Source: Clostridiales bacterium (GTDB lineage: Bacteria > Bacillota > Clostridia > Oscillospirales > Oscillospiraceae). From it: DNA of 47,400 nucleotides. The notes beneath the pieces are model-generated. The model saw nothing but the letters and a program-made list of their open reading frames with translations, was not told the origin of the DNA and made no database searches. The stretch is taken from contig JALFAD010000019.1 of assembly GCA_022772525.1 (NCBI GenBank), positions 1 through 47,400 on the forward strand, read 5' to 3'. The translations under genes and the position numbers were made by a program. Position 1 is the stretch's first letter. Every line of letters starts with the position of its first letter. Shown piece by piece: positions 1 to 8,117 of this stretch.

Positions 1-115
1 TTTCACTTGGATTTGATTTTAAATCCGGGAAAAGCTATGGTTGCGGAAAGAAAAAGCCGATTTCCCAGCGAAACCGGTGTCCTTTCCAAAAAAAGAATGT
101 AAGGAGAGAGTCCAA

Positions 116-283
116 ATGAGCAGCAACAACAATCGGATCAATGTTCCTCAGGCCAAACAGGCCATGGAGCAGTTCAAGATGCAGGCCGCCAGCGAGGTCG
201 GCGTGAATCTGCAGAACGGCTACAACGGTAACCTGACCTCCCGGGAAGCCGGTTCCGTCGGCGGCCAGATGGTCAAGAAAATG
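116..283 (+). pseudogene. alpha/beta-type small acid-soluble spore protein, 3' end replaced
   Basis: The first 56 codons read as an alpha/beta SASP, which coats and protects DNA in the dormant spore. The asparagine-rich start, the central QAKQAMEQFKMQAASEVGV stretch and the SREAGSVGGQMVKKM block are the family's conserved parts. The start ATG at 116 has an AAGGAGAG site about 7 bases upstream. After QMVKKM, where family members have only a short tail, the frame runs on to 565 with unrelated residues (CPVRSASYERNS and onward), so the gene has been cut and joined to foreign DNA near 283. The protein is missing only about ten terminal residues, so residual DNA binding cannot be excluded. Confidence 0.75.
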
Positions 284-640
284 TGTCCCGTGCGAAGTGC
301 GAGCTATGAGAGAAATAGCCGCGTTTCGCCGGGGCATACGCAGACAGTGAACTACATAGCCGCTCTGGTCATGGAACCGATAGCTGCGGTCAGCCAGGAA
401 GCGGCTGCGGATTCTGACAGTTTTTCAAACTTGTCCCGTGGGAAGCAGAACGAAAACGGAGCGCCGTTCCGGGAAAAGAAAAAGCGGGGCAATTGCGCGG
501 TTTCGGGTTCTGGCAGGAGAAACGGGCATCGACCTCCATGTGATTGTGGAAAAGGCCAGCACTGACGAGCGAAACGGAAGCGGCGGAAGCTATCAGAAGA
601 TTGAGGGCTGCCACACCCACCTGCTGGGGTCAAAGGAGCG
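284..640. other. unassigned debris between gene remnants
   Basis: No frame on either strand gives a recognisable protein here. Plus-strand frames are open over parts of the stretch but have low-complexity, charged content and no family motif. It lies between a truncated spore-protein gene and fragments of polysaccharide genes, so it is most simply read as decayed or rearranged DNA. Confidence 0.4.
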
Positions 641-840
641 GCATTATCAGGTTGAAAATCAGAAAAGCGGCCACGCCATTCAGGAGAGCAGAAAGCATTC
701 CTTCGGTCTGCGGGCGCTGGTGCGGAAAATCGACCCGGATATTGTCATCGTGCGCAATTCCACCCAGATTCTATTTCTCACAAGACCGAGAAAATACAAG
801 CTGGGCGTCGTGGCAGAGGATATCTGCGCAGGGACAGGAG
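641..840 (+). pseudogene. possible glycosyltransferase fragment
   Basis: One plus frame reads RKHSFGLRALVRKIDPDIV followed by IVRNSTQ, resembling the central part of a GT4/GT-B glycosyltransferase where a loop 'kPDIVhvHN' precedes the nucleotide-binding half. There is no start, no N-terminal Rossmann motif and no C-terminal E-x7-E motif. Its position directly before a flippase fragment suggests both derive from one decayed polysaccharide locus. The family assignment rests on one short motif and is weak. Confidence 0.3.
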
Positions 841-841
841 T

Positions 842-1018
842 ATGCCCAAGGAAGAGAGGAAGAACATTTTCAGGAACGTCAAATATCTGTTCGTGGACAC
901 CATTGCTTACCGGATTATCAATTCCACGGATAATATTCTGATATCCGCCCTGGTCAGTACCCTGCAGGTGGGTTATTATTCCAATTACAATGTGTTTTTT
1001 GGCATTATCAGCAATTAC
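842..1018 (+). pseudogene. polysaccharide flippase (Wzx-like) fragment
   Basis: About 59 codons match the middle of an oligosaccharide flippase. The cytoplasmic segment KEERKNIFRNVKYLFVDTIA is followed by the membrane segment STDNILISALVSTLQVGYYSNY, a typical pattern for Wzx proteins. The similarity stops near 1018 and the frame then runs antisense through the M20 peptidase gene, so only a piece survives. Flippases of this family have about 12 membrane helices and more than 450 residues. An intact flippase is otherwise missing from the window although a large polysaccharide locus lies 5 kb away. Confidence 0.6.
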
Positions 1019-1042
1019 AGACGAACTTCTCCGGAAGCATTA

Positions 1043-2476
1043 TCAGCAGCGGCCCAGCAGCCGCAGGTAGAATTCCACCGCCTTGCAGGCGGTTTCTACC
1101 CGGATGCGCTCGTTGTTGCCGTGAATCAGGCCCCGCTCCTCGGCAGTCAAATCCATGGCGGAGAAGCGGTAGACATGGCTGCTGATGCGCCCGTAGTGGC
1201 GGGAGTCCGAGCACTGAACCATGAGGTACGGCGACACCACGCAGCCCCGCCAGGTCTCGGCAACGGCGCAGGCCACCTTGTTCCATGCCTCGCAGTCGGT
1301 TTCGGACACGGGGCTTGGCTCAAAGGACTCGATGGCCTCGATTTCCACCGCGTCATTTTTCACGGTTTTTTTCAGGTAGTCCAGCGCAGAAGATACGCTG
1401 TCCGCCGGATTCAGCCGCATATTGGCCACCATCTCCGCTTCCGGCGGGATGACATTTCGGGCGGAGCTGCCCTTCATCTGGGTGAAGGCCACAGTGGTGC
1501 GAAGCAGGGCGTTCATTTCACCGCCGGACTTCTTCGCCATCAGATCCAGCAGCCAGCCGAAGCACCAGAGGTTGGCGAAAATGACCCGGTAGGCGAAGGA
1601 GGAATACCGGCCCAGCGTGTCAAACATCTGGGCGGCGGGGCCCTGAAGGTGTGCCGGGAAGGGGTGGTCTTCCAGCGTTTTGCAGGCGGCGGACAGCACG
1701 CCCACAGGGGTGTGGGGCTTGGGGGCCGAGGCGTGACCACCCTGAGAGCGCGCGGTGAAGCGCACGTTCATCATGCCCTTCTCCCCAATGCCGATGAGGC
1801 CGCAGGGCACCGTCACGCCGGGGAATACGTTCTCCACCACCGCGCCGCCCTCGTCTACTACCAGCGCGGGAGTGATGCCGTTTTGCTCAAAAAAAGAGAC
1901 AATGTTGGGCGCGCCCAGACCGTTGACCTCCTCGCCGCCGGAGAAGGCGAAGTATACGTCGTGCTCCGGCTGGAAGCCCTGAGAAATCAGCGTATTGGCG
2001 GCGGTCAGAATGCCGTTGAAGGTCACCTTGGTATCGAGAGTGCCCCGGCCCCAGAGCACGCCGTCCTCCAGAATGCCGTCAAAGGGAGGCTTTTCCCAGT
2101 GTTCCTCGTCTACGGGCACCACGTCGTAGTGGGCCATCATCACCGCCGGGCCGCCGGGGGTTTTGCCGGGCCAGCGCAGAAGCAAAGCCCGATCCGGCAG
2201 CTGCTGAAATTCACAGGTTGACATAACGCACGGGTACAGCTGGGGCAGCAGGCCGATGAGCTTTTGAAATTCCCCCTCGTCCTCCCGGCTGTGGTCATTG
2301 TAGGAGATGGTTTTGCACCGCACCAGCCGGGCAAGGGCATCCACGGCGGCGTCCCGGTCAAAATTCATCTCCGCCTGAGAAAGCTCCGGCTGGGGCTTGG
2401 GGGTGAAGCGCAGAGCGCGGAGAAAAATAACGGCGAAAAATACAACAACGAGAATCAGAACCAACAGGCCGATCAT
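1043..2476 (-). CDS. M20 family metallopeptidase with N-terminal membrane anchor
   Basis: 477 aa. An N-terminal hydrophobic helix (residues 2-22) anchors the enzyme. The zinc-binding motif AHYDVVPV holds His116, GRGTLDTK holds bridging Asp148, and GGEEV holds the catalytic Glu pair near 181-182. C-terminal conserved segments include a metal-ligand type His near the end (GLIHGNNER). The overall plan matches carboxypeptidase/PM20D1-like M20 enzymes, which cleave or form N-acyl amino acids and small peptides; substrate cannot be told. The start ATG follows the stop of the upstream gene directly, with GGGGTG as ribosome site, so it is translationally coupled to two membrane proteins that may import its substrate. 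The 3' end faces the flippase fragment. Confidence 0.9.
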   Translation of the reverse strand: MIGLLVLILVVVFFAVIFLRALRFTPKPQPELSQAEMNFDRDAAVDALARLVRCKTISYNDHSREDEGEFQKLIGLLPQLYPCVMSTCEFQQLPDRALLLRWPGKTPGGPAVMMAHYDVVPVDEEHWEKPPFDGILEDGVLWGRGTLDTKVTFNGILTAANTLISQGFQPEHDVYFAFSGGEEVNGLGAPNIVSFFEQNGITPALVVDEGGAVVENVFPGVTVPCGLIGIGEKGMMNVRFTARSQGGHASAPKPHTPVGVLSAACKTLEDHPFPAHLQGPAAQMFDTLGRYSSFAYRVIFANLWCFGWLLDLMAKKSGGEMNALLRTTVAFTQMKGSSARNVIPPEAEMVANMRLNPADSVSSALDYLKKTVKNDAVEIEAIESFEPSPVSETDCEAWNKVACAVAETWRGCVVSPYLMVQCSDSRHYGRISSHVYRFSAMDLTAEERGLIHGNNERIRVETACKAVEFYLRLLGRC

Positions 2477-3142
2477 TTACAGCACCCCTTTCTTGTACAG
2501 CACACGGGCCACCGCCAGTGTGAAGAGAACGCCCACCGGCACCATAATGCCCACGGTTCCCGCGTTCAGGGCCGGAACGAAGATGAACAGAATCAGCATC
2601 AGCGTCACGGGCGCCACGGCAATTTTCCAGTTCTTGCTGACAAAGGCCACCCCCAGACCGCCGAACAGGGACGGGAGCATCTGGGCAAAGGCAGGCTCCA
2701 GCACCGGAGCCTCCAGAATGGGCGTCAGGGGCACGATGCACAGAACGCCCAGCGCGATGATAACGGTGGTGACGATACTGGATACGGCGATGGCGATGGT
2801 GGAAATGATCTCGCCTTCTTCACTGGAGGCGCTGACGTCATTCTGCTCCAGGGCGTTCAGGGCGCAGGGCAGCTTCAGGTTGGCGATGTTGCCGGTGACA
2901 AAGCTTAAGTAGGAGCCGCCGGCACCCAGCATGGGCACGTAGGTGAATGTCTCCACCACGCCGATGGTCCAGTACATGGGGGCGGTGGCGAGAAGCCCCA
3001 GGGCCAGCGCACCCCAGTCGGGGGACGCGCCGAAAACAGCAGCCACGCTGAGGGGAAAGGCAATGAGCAGCAGCATCATGCCCAGATTCCAGATCCGCCC
3101 GTCCCGGTGGACGCTGTCAAGATAGGTTTTTGTGTCTGTCAT
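2477..3142 (-). CDS. multi-pass membrane protein, partner of the DUF5058 protein
   Basis: 221 aa with about five or six hydrophobic helices. A short hydrophilic N-terminus (residues 1-18) precedes a helix near 20-40. A loop carrying SSEEGE near residue 110 separates two hydrophobic halves. I recognise no catalytic or nucleotide-binding motif. The AAGGAGGG site lies 6 bases before the ATG. It sits between a DUF5058 gene (12-base gap) and an M20 peptidase (no gap), so all three are one operon. The pairing of two small integral membrane proteins with a peptidase suggests a two-subunit transporter for peptides or N-acyl amino acids. That role is inference. Confidence 0.75.
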   Translation of the reverse strand: MTDTKTYLDSVHRDGRIWNLGMMLLLIAFPLSVAAVFGASPDWGALALGLLATAPMYWTIGVVETFTYVPMLGAGGSYLSFVTGNIANLKLPCALNALEQNDVSASSEEGEIISTIAIAVSSIVTTVIIALGVLCIVPLTPILEAPVLEPAFAQMLPSLFGGLGVAFVSKNWKIAVAPVTLMLILFIFVPALNAGTVGIMVPVGVLFTLAVARVLYKKGVL

Positions 3143-3154
3143 AAAAAGCCCTCC

Positions 3155-3907
3155 TTACCCCAGCCAGGCGGTGATGGGAATGGCGGAAACCATGCCGACC
3201 ACCAGAGAAATGGGCAGGGCGTAATCGTTCACCCAGTGCCATTTGAACAGCTTCAGCAGCAACCCGCACAGCAGCATCACCAGCGCGGACACCGCCATGA
3301 CGCACACGGGAATCAGACCAGAGGTGGGGCTGAACCCTGCCACCGGCGCCCACAGCCGGGAAATATCGCAGAAAACGAAGCCCACAAAGGCGGAGATCAT
3401 ACCGATGAACATGGCGTTCTGGAAGATGTCGGCCCATTTGGCATCCTTGGCTCCCAGCTTGCTCATACCGCCAAGCAAACGCTTGCCAATCAGCGGCACC
3501 AGCCAAATGCCGACTAAAATGGAGATGGTCATGACGAGGGTGATGTTTACATACTGCTGGGCCGTGAGCTGGCTGACCTTTCCCAGCTCCAGCCCCATGG
3601 CGCTGAGGGCGTTGCTGGCGGCGATGGCCTCGTAGCTGAGAGACCCCACCACGCTGAGCCGCAGCCAGGGCAGGGGAATGCCAAGACTTTTGGACAGGGT
3701 GATGACGCTGATGACGATGGACACCGCCGGAGCGATGGTGAAGACCGCCGCCGTGCGGATGGTTTTGCGGATTTTCTTCTGATCCATGCCGATTTCCCGG
3801 CTGCGGCGAAGGGCCTTCACCAGAAAATAAACACTCTGCCCCAGCACCGCCGCCACCGGGATTGCAGTCAGCAGATAGAGCAGCGGATGGTTTACGGAAA
3901 ACGTCAT
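3155..3907 (-). CDS. DUF5058 family membrane protein
   Basis: 250 aa, with about six hydrophobic helices. The layout is an N-terminal helix (near 8-28), a basic cytoplasmic loop (KALRRSREIGMDQKKIRKTI), a glycine- and serine-rich helix pair, and a hydrophobic C-terminus. I recognise this as the DUF5058 type, which has no established function. It is the first gene of the operon: a sigma-A promoter lies just upstream (3937-3965) and an AGGAGGTG site precedes the ATG. Co-transcription with a second membrane protein and an M20 peptidase points to a role in uptake or efflux of the peptidase's substrate or product. Confidence 0.75.
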   Translation of the reverse strand: MTFSVNHPLLYLLTAIPVAAVLGQSVYFLVKALRRSREIGMDQKKIRKTIRTAAVFTIAPAVSIVISVITLSKSLGIPLPWLRLSVVGSLSYEAIAASNALSAMGLELGKVSQLTAQQYVNITLVMTISILVGIWLVPLIGKRLLGGMSKLGAKDAKWADIFQNAMFIGMISAFVGFVFCDISRLWAPVAGFSPTSGLIPVCVMAVSALVMLLCGLLLKLFKWHWVNDYALPISLVVGMVSAIPITAWLG

Positions 3908-3936
3908 AATGACACCTCCTGAAATTAGATGGGTTC

Positions 3937-3965
3937 AGTATAGCACAGCAGCGCACTAAAGACAA
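3937..3965 (-). promoter_or_regulatory. sigma-A promoter of the DUF5058-M20 operon
   Basis: On the minus strand, TTGTCT, a 17-base spacer and TATACT lie upstream of the DUF5058 gene, with AGGAGGTG before its start. Confidence 0.7.
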
Positions 3966-4051
3966 GAAAAAAGGAAAGCATATTCCCGCGACTTGTAGGG
4001 TACGATACGTTTCCGGTTGATTTTCAGAAGAATTTGGTGTAACACTAAAAC

Positions 4052-4245
4052 CTAATTAAACGCTTTAACAATATTCTCGGGCACTTCCAGTGTCCCCGAT
4101 TTATGCCATGCAGCTCCATCGCAGCACAATAGAATGCTATCCTGTGGAAATTGTTTGGATAATTCTTTCAGGAACAGATTCGTGCACGCAGTATTGCAAT
4201 AGGTGGCGACATGGAACACTGGGCCGGATGCCTTTCTCGCAGCAG
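4052..4245 (-). pseudogene. IS630-family transposase C-terminal remnant
   Basis: Read on the minus strand, one frame ending in TAG at 4052-4054 gives YCNTACTNLFLKELSKQFPQ, then DSILLCCDGAAWHKSG, then TLEVPENIVKAFN. This is the C-terminal half of the DDE domain of IS630 transposases, where an Asp in a D-x-A-x-W-H context is a catalytic residue. Nothing of the N-terminal helix-turn-helix or first catalytic Asp remains. It shows past IS630 activity next to a copy of a repeat family that resembles small IS630-type elements. Confidence 0.65.
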
Positions 4246-4293
4246 CAGTACTTGGGATGGTTGATGCGGCCGAAATTTATACTTCGATGCCAT
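4240..4293 (-). pseudogene. IS1182-like transposase N-terminal scrap
   Basis: From an ATG at 4293 the minus strand reads MASKYKFRPHQPSQVLLL, which looks like the first residues of IS1182-type transposases ('KFkPYnpdQllLLPPsL'). After the LLL the expected PPSL motif is lost and the sequence passes into the IS630 remnant in another frame. Only about 18 codons support this call. Confidence 0.45.
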
Positions 4294-4364
4294 TTTTGTC
4301 ACGCGAATACAGTATAGCATTCCGGTAAGAGAATTAAAGTATTTTATCAGGACAGCACCGCATA

Positions 4365-4498
4365 ATGGGGCAAGGAGATTCGGCGAGAGATTTTGGCACA
4401 AGCGAAAGTATGAAACATGCGGGGATACTGGATGTATTTCCCATTTTTCATACTGCGCAATTGGGGCAAAAGATCCGTCGAAGCCCGCAGTCCCCATT
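4365..4498. repeat. interspersed repeat, copy A (diverged)
   Basis: This is the most diverged of three related elements in the window (others at 12272-12432 and 36130-36291). The shared core runs from the CGGCGAGAGATTTTGGC block to GGGGCAAAAGATCCG. A central hairpin AGTATGAAA/TTTCATACT encloses the conserved GGGATACTGGATGTATTTCC apex. Its ends form a 7-base inverted repeat (AATGGGG, CCCCATT) that differs from the ends of the other two copies. It lies about 100 bases from the transposase remnants, in the 750-base gene-free interval 3908-4661. I see no gene in the rest of that interval. Confidence 0.7.
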
Positions 4499-4603
4499 GG
4501 ACGGCGTTGCCTTAGATTTAAGTAGAATATGGCGACTTTTACTGCGGGGCGATGTGGGCATCGCCCCCTACGATTCTGATTTTTGGGGGTTATTGACACA
4601 CTG

Positions 4604-4633
4604 AGGCGGCTGGGAACACGTTCCCAGCCGCCT
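4604..4633. terminator. strong hairpin between gene-free region and rlmI
   Basis: The arms AGGCGGCTGGGAAC and GTTCCCAGCCGCCT are perfectly complementary. It follows the stop of the RlmI-like gene on the minus strand. A clear T-run is missing on that side, so termination is likely but not certain. Confidence 0.5.
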
Positions 4634-4661
4634 TTCTGCCTGCTCAGGAGGGAAAGCCGAG

Positions 4662-5891
4662 CTACACCACCTGAAAAAGATAGAACTTCAGATAATCCGT
4701 CTCCGGCACGTTCCACAAAATGGGATGGTCCGGGGCCTGCTGCCGGGCCTCGATCTGCCGCAGCTCCACCCCCGCGTCGAGGGCGGCGGAGCGCAGCATC
4801 TTCACGAACAGCTCCGAGGGCATGAAGTGGCTGCAGGAGGCCGTTGCAAAGTAGCCACCCCGAGGCAGCAGCTTCAGCGCCCGGAGATTGATCTCTTTGT
4901 ACCCCCGCTGGGCGCTGCCTACGGTTTTCCGGGACTTGGTAAAGGCCGGGGGGTCGAGGATGATGAAGTCATAAGGGGCCTTTCCTTTTGCTCCCAATTC
5001 CGGCAGAAGGTCAAAGACGTCTGCAACCACAAAATCCATTTTGTTCGTCAGGCCGTTCCGGGCAGCGTTGGCCTTTGCCATTTCAATGGCGGCAGCGGAG
5101 ATATCCACGGCGGTGACGTGTTCCGCTCCGCCCATGGCGGCGTTCAGGGCGAAGGAGCCGGTGTGGGTGAAGCAGTCCAGGACACGCCTGCCCTTCGCCA
5201 ATTTGGCAACGGCGAGACGGTTGTACTTCTGGTCAAGGAAAAATCCGGTTTTCTGCCCGTTTTCTACGTCTACCCGGTAAAAAATGCCGTTTTCACAGAT
5301 TTCCGTCACGGTGCTGTCCGGGGGCGTTTCGCCTGCCAGCGGGAACCAGCCCTTGTTCTGGGGCAGGCCCTCCAGCTCCCGGATAGCGACGTCGTTTCGC
5401 TCATAGATGCCCCGAATGTCCTGCCCATCGGCTCGAAGCACTTTTACCAGCAGGGGAAAGACGATATCCTTGATTTTCTCCATGCCCACGGATAGGGTCT
5501 GGGTCACGAGAATATCGGAAAACCGATCCACCGTCAGTCCCGGGAAGCCGTCGGCTTCGCCGAAGATAACCCGGCAGCAGGAAATGTCCCCGCCCATGAC
5601 GGTTTTCCGGTAGTCCCAGGCGTACTGAATCCGCCGCTGCCAGAAGGCCTCGTCGAACCGGTCGTTGGCGTTGCGGGAGATCAGGCGCAGCCGGATTTTG
5701 CTCTGGCGGCTCACAAAGCCGGTGCCGAGATACTTCCCCTTTTCGCTGACCGCGTCGGCAAGACCGCCGTTTTCGCAGTCGTCCTCCTCCCGAATGACCT
5801 CGTCGGCGTAAATCCAGGGGTGGCCCTGCTCTGTCCACTTCGTGCCCTTGGCGGTGATAATAAATCTGGGATAGCTTCGTTCTGATTTCAT
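4662..5891 (-). CDS. rlmI: class I SAM-dependent 23S rRNA methyltransferase, RlmI-like
   Basis: 409 aa from the chosen start. RlmI methylates C5 of cytosine 1962 of 23S rRNA using S-adenosylmethionine. Residues 1-80 form a PUA-type RNA-binding domain. A central RlmI-specific segment follows, and the methyltransferase fold has motif I LDCFTHTGSFALNAA, the acidic post-I strand VTAVDIS, motif IV ILDPPAFTKS and a catalytic Cys in ATASCSHFM. An ATG three codons upstream (5900) lies inside the AAAGGA ribosome site, whereas the ATG at 5891 has 8-base spacing, so I prefer 5891. It is a single-gene unit with an extended -10 promoter, divergent from the polysaccharide locus. Confidence 0.88.
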   Translation of the reverse strand: MKSERSYPRFIITAKGTKWTEQGHPWIYADEVIREEDDCENGGLADAVSEKGKYLGTGFVSRQSKIRLRLISRNANDRFDEAFWQRRIQYAWDYRKTVMGGDISCCRVIFGEADGFPGLTVDRFSDILVTQTLSVGMEKIKDIVFPLLVKVLRADGQDIRGIYERNDVAIRELEGLPQNKGWFPLAGETPPDSTVTEICENGIFYRVDVENGQKTGFFLDQKYNRLAVAKLAKGRRVLDCFTHTGSFALNAAMGGAEHVTAVDISAAAIEMAKANAARNGLTNKMDFVVADVFDLLPELGAKGKAPYDFIILDPPAFTKSRKTVGSAQRGYKEINLRALKLLPRGGYFATASCSHFMPSELFVKMLRSAALDAGVELRQIEARQQAPDHPILWNVPETDYLKFYLFQVV

Positions 5892-5930
5892 ATGGTTCAT
5901 CCTTTTTGATGTGTGATATGGTTTTCCGCC

Positions 5931-5939
5931 AGTATATCA
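5931..5939 (-). promoter_or_regulatory. extended -10 promoter of rlmI
   Basis: The minus strand shows TGATATACT (TG-n-TATACT) about 35 bases before the start codon; the -35 region is poor, which fits an extended -10 type. Confidence 0.45.
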
Positions 5940-5992
5940 CAGGAAAGTCCAAAAGAAAAGCCCGGGCAGGACGCTTTTCCCGCAAAGGCGGA

Positions 5993-6021
5993 TTGATTTT
6001 CACACGAAAATGCGGTATGAT
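5993..6021 (+). promoter_or_regulatory. promoter of the gmd-manA unit
   Basis: TTGATT and TATGAT are separated by 17 bases. The roughly 75-base leader ends in GGAGG before the gmd start at 6103. Confidence 0.75.
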
Positions 6022-6102
6022 AGCATCAGTATGTCGATACAGGTGAAATTGTGCCATTTTTCGCCCCGGGGCGATTGCGATATTTTGATTGGAGGATACT
6101 GT

Positions 6103-7149
6103 ATGTCTAAAGTTGCGCTGATTACCGGCATCACCGGTCAGGACGGCTCCTATCTTGCGGAGTTCTTGCTGGAAAAGGGCTATGAGGTTCACGGCATCAC
6201 CCGCCGGGCTTCCCTGTCCAACACCGCGAGAATCGACCACATTCTGGATAAAATCACCCTGCATGACGGCGATTTGTCCGATTCTTCTTCTCTGATTCGG
6301 ATTATTTCCCTCGTTCAGCCGGATGAAATCTATAACCTCGCGGCCCAGTCCCATGTACAGGTCAGCTTCGATGTGCCCGAGTATTCTGGTGACGTGGACG
6401 CGTTGGGCGTGCTGCGGATTCTGGAAGCCTGCCGGATTCTGGGGCTGACGAAAAAGACCAAATTCTATCAGGCATCCACCTCCGAGCTGTTCGGTAAGGT
6501 GGAGGAGGTCCCCCAGCGGGAGACGACCCCCTTCCACCCCTACAGCCCCTATGCCGTTGCCAAGCAGTACGGCTACTGGATTACGAAAGAATATCGGGAG
6601 GCTTACGGCATGTTCGCCGTCAACGGCATCCTGTTCAATCATGAATCCGAGCGCCGGGGCGAGAATTTTGTCACCCGGAAGATCACGCTGGCTGCCGGAC
6701 GCATCGCCGAGGGCTTGCAGGATCATCTGGAGCTGGGCAACATGGATTCTCTCCGGGACTGGGGCTACGCGAAAGATTACGTCGAGTGCATGTGGATGAT
6801 TTTGCAGCACGACACCCCCGAGGATTTTGTCATTGCCACCGGCGAGCAGCACACCGTCCGGGACTTTACGGAAAAGGCCTTCGCCGCCAACGGCATGACC
6901 ATCCGCTGGGAGGGCGAGGGGCTGGACGAAAAGGGCTACGACGCCGAGACCGGCAAGCTGCTGGTTTCCGTGAACCCCCAGTGGTTCCGGCCCACCGATG
7001 TGGACAACCTCTGGGGCGATCCCACCAAGGCAAAAACCGTCCTCGGCTGGAACCCCCAGAAAACCAGCTATGAAGAGCTTGTGCGCATCATGGCAGTCCA
7101 TGACCGTCAGAAAGCCATGCGGGAAAAGGCCATGAAGGAGGCACTGTAA
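6103..7149 (+). CDS. gmd: GDP-mannose 4,6-dehydratase
   Basis: 348 aa, normal family length. It converts GDP-D-mannose to GDP-4-keto-6-deoxymannose with bound NADP, the first step to GDP-L-fucose or GDP-rhamnose. The Rossmann motif [15 protein letters not shown] is at the N-terminus. STSELFG carries the catalytic Thr/Ser and Glu, and YSPYAVAK carries the Tyr-x3-Lys pair; [11 protein letters not shown] is the typical substrate loop. The frame is open further upstream, but GGAGG lies 7 bases before ATG 6103, where homology starts. It is the first gene of the unit, directly upstream of fcl (2-base gap), so GDP-L-fucose is the expected end product. Confidence 0.95.
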   Translation: MSKVALITGITGQDGSYLAEFLLEKGYEVHGITRRASLSNTARIDHILDKITLHDGDLSDSSSLIRIISLVQPDEIYNLAAQSHVQVSFDVPEYSGDVDALGVLRILEACRILGLTKKTKFYQASTSELFGKVEEVPQRETTPFHPYSPYAVAKQYGYWITKEYREAYGMFAVNGILFNHESERRGENFVTRKITLAAGRIAEGLQDHLELGNMDSLRDWGYAKDYVECMWMILQHDTPEDFVIATGEQHTVRDFTEKAFAANGMTIRWEGEGLDEKGYDAETGKLLVSVNPQWFRPTDVDNLWGDPTKAKTVLGWNPQKTSYEELVRIMAVHDRQKAMREKAMKEAL

Positions 7150-7151
7150 CC

Positions 7152-8096
7152 ATGATGGAGAAAAACGCGAAAATTTATGTGGCGGGCCACCGGGGCATGG
7201 TGGGCAGCGCCATTGTCCGGGAACTGAACCGGCAGGGCTATAACAATATTATTACCCGCACCCACAAGGAACTGGATCTGACTCGGCAGGATCAGGTGGA
7301 AGCCTTTTTTAAAGCGGAGAAGCCCGAGTACGTCTTTCTCGCCGCCGCCAAGGTGGGCGGAATTGTCGCCAACCAGAACGCGCTTGCCGACTTCATGTAC
7401 GACAACATGATTCTGGAAATGAACGTGATTCACTCTGCATGGAAAAACGGCTGCAAGAAGCTGGAATTCCTGGGCTCCTCCTGCATCTACCCCCGCCTCG
7501 CCCCTCAGCCCATGAAGGAAAGCTGCCTGCTGACCAGCGAGCTGGAAAAAACCAACGAAGCCTACGCCCTTGCCAAGATTTCGGGTCTCAAATACTGCGA
7601 ATTTCTGAACAAACAGTACGGCACGGATTACATTTCCGTCATGCCCACCAACCTCTACGGCCCCAACGACAACTACCATCCCACCCACTCCCACGTTCTC
7701 CCGGCGCTTATCCGCCGGTTCCATGAGGCCAAGGTGGAGGGGAAGACTGAGGTCACCTGCTGGGGCGACGGCTCTCCGCTGCGGGAGTTTTTGTATGTGG
7801 ACGACCTTGCCAACCTCTGCGTGTTCCTGATGAACAACTACTCCGGTGATGAAACCGTCAACGCCGGCACCGGCAAGGAGCTGACCATTAAGGAACTGAC
7901 GGAGCTGGTGGCGAAGGTCATCGGCTATACCGGCGAAATCAAGTGGGATACCAGTAAGCCCAACGGCACCCCCAGAAAGCTGCTGGACGTGTCCAAGGCC
8001 ACGGCTCTGGGCTGGACCTACAAAACGGAACTGGAAGACGGCATCCGTCTTGCCTATGAGGATTTCCTGAACAACCCCATGCGGGCGGAACGATAA
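7152..8096 (+). CDS. fcl: GDP-L-fucose synthase
   Basis: 314 aa. The enzyme performs the C3/C5 epimerisation and NADPH reduction that turn GDP-4-keto-6-deoxymannose into GDP-L-fucose. It shows the nucleotide-binding motif GHRGMVGSAI, the catalytic Cys region GSSCIYP, and YALAK with the Tyr-Lys pair. LYGPNDNYHPTHSHVLPALI with the catalytic-type His, and WGDGSPLREFLYVDDLA, are typical of Fcl/WcaG. The gene follows gmd after 2 bases, so translation is coupled. Together they commit GDP-mannose made by ManC, three genes on, to a fucose-containing glycan. Confidence 0.95.
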   Translation: MMEKNAKIYVAGHRGMVGSAIVRELNRQGYNNIITRTHKELDLTRQDQVEAFFKAEKPEYVFLAAAKVGGIVANQNALADFMYDNMILEMNVIHSAWKNGCKKLEFLGSSCIYPRLAPQPMKESCLLTSELEKTNEAYALAKISGLKYCEFLNKQYGTDYISVMPTNLYGPNDNYHPTHSHVLPALIRRFHEAKVEGKTEVTCWGDGSPLREFLYVDDLANLCVFLMNNYSGDETVNAGTGKELTIKELTELVAKVIGYTGEIKWDTSKPNGTPRKLLDVSKATALGWTYKTELEDGIRLAYEDFLNNPMRAER

Positions 8097-8117
8097 AACG
8101 AAACGGAGAAGTAACCT

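Noticed and set aside
1019..2221. Long plus-strand open frame continuing the flippase fragment
   Set aside because: It is antisense to the M20 peptidase, has a His/Gly/Ala-rich mirror composition and no flippase features after 1018.
5401..7101. 566-codon minus-strand frame across rlmI and gmd
   Set aside because: It is the complement of gmd plus an alternative frame of rlmI; both genes have full-length homology on their own strands and frames.
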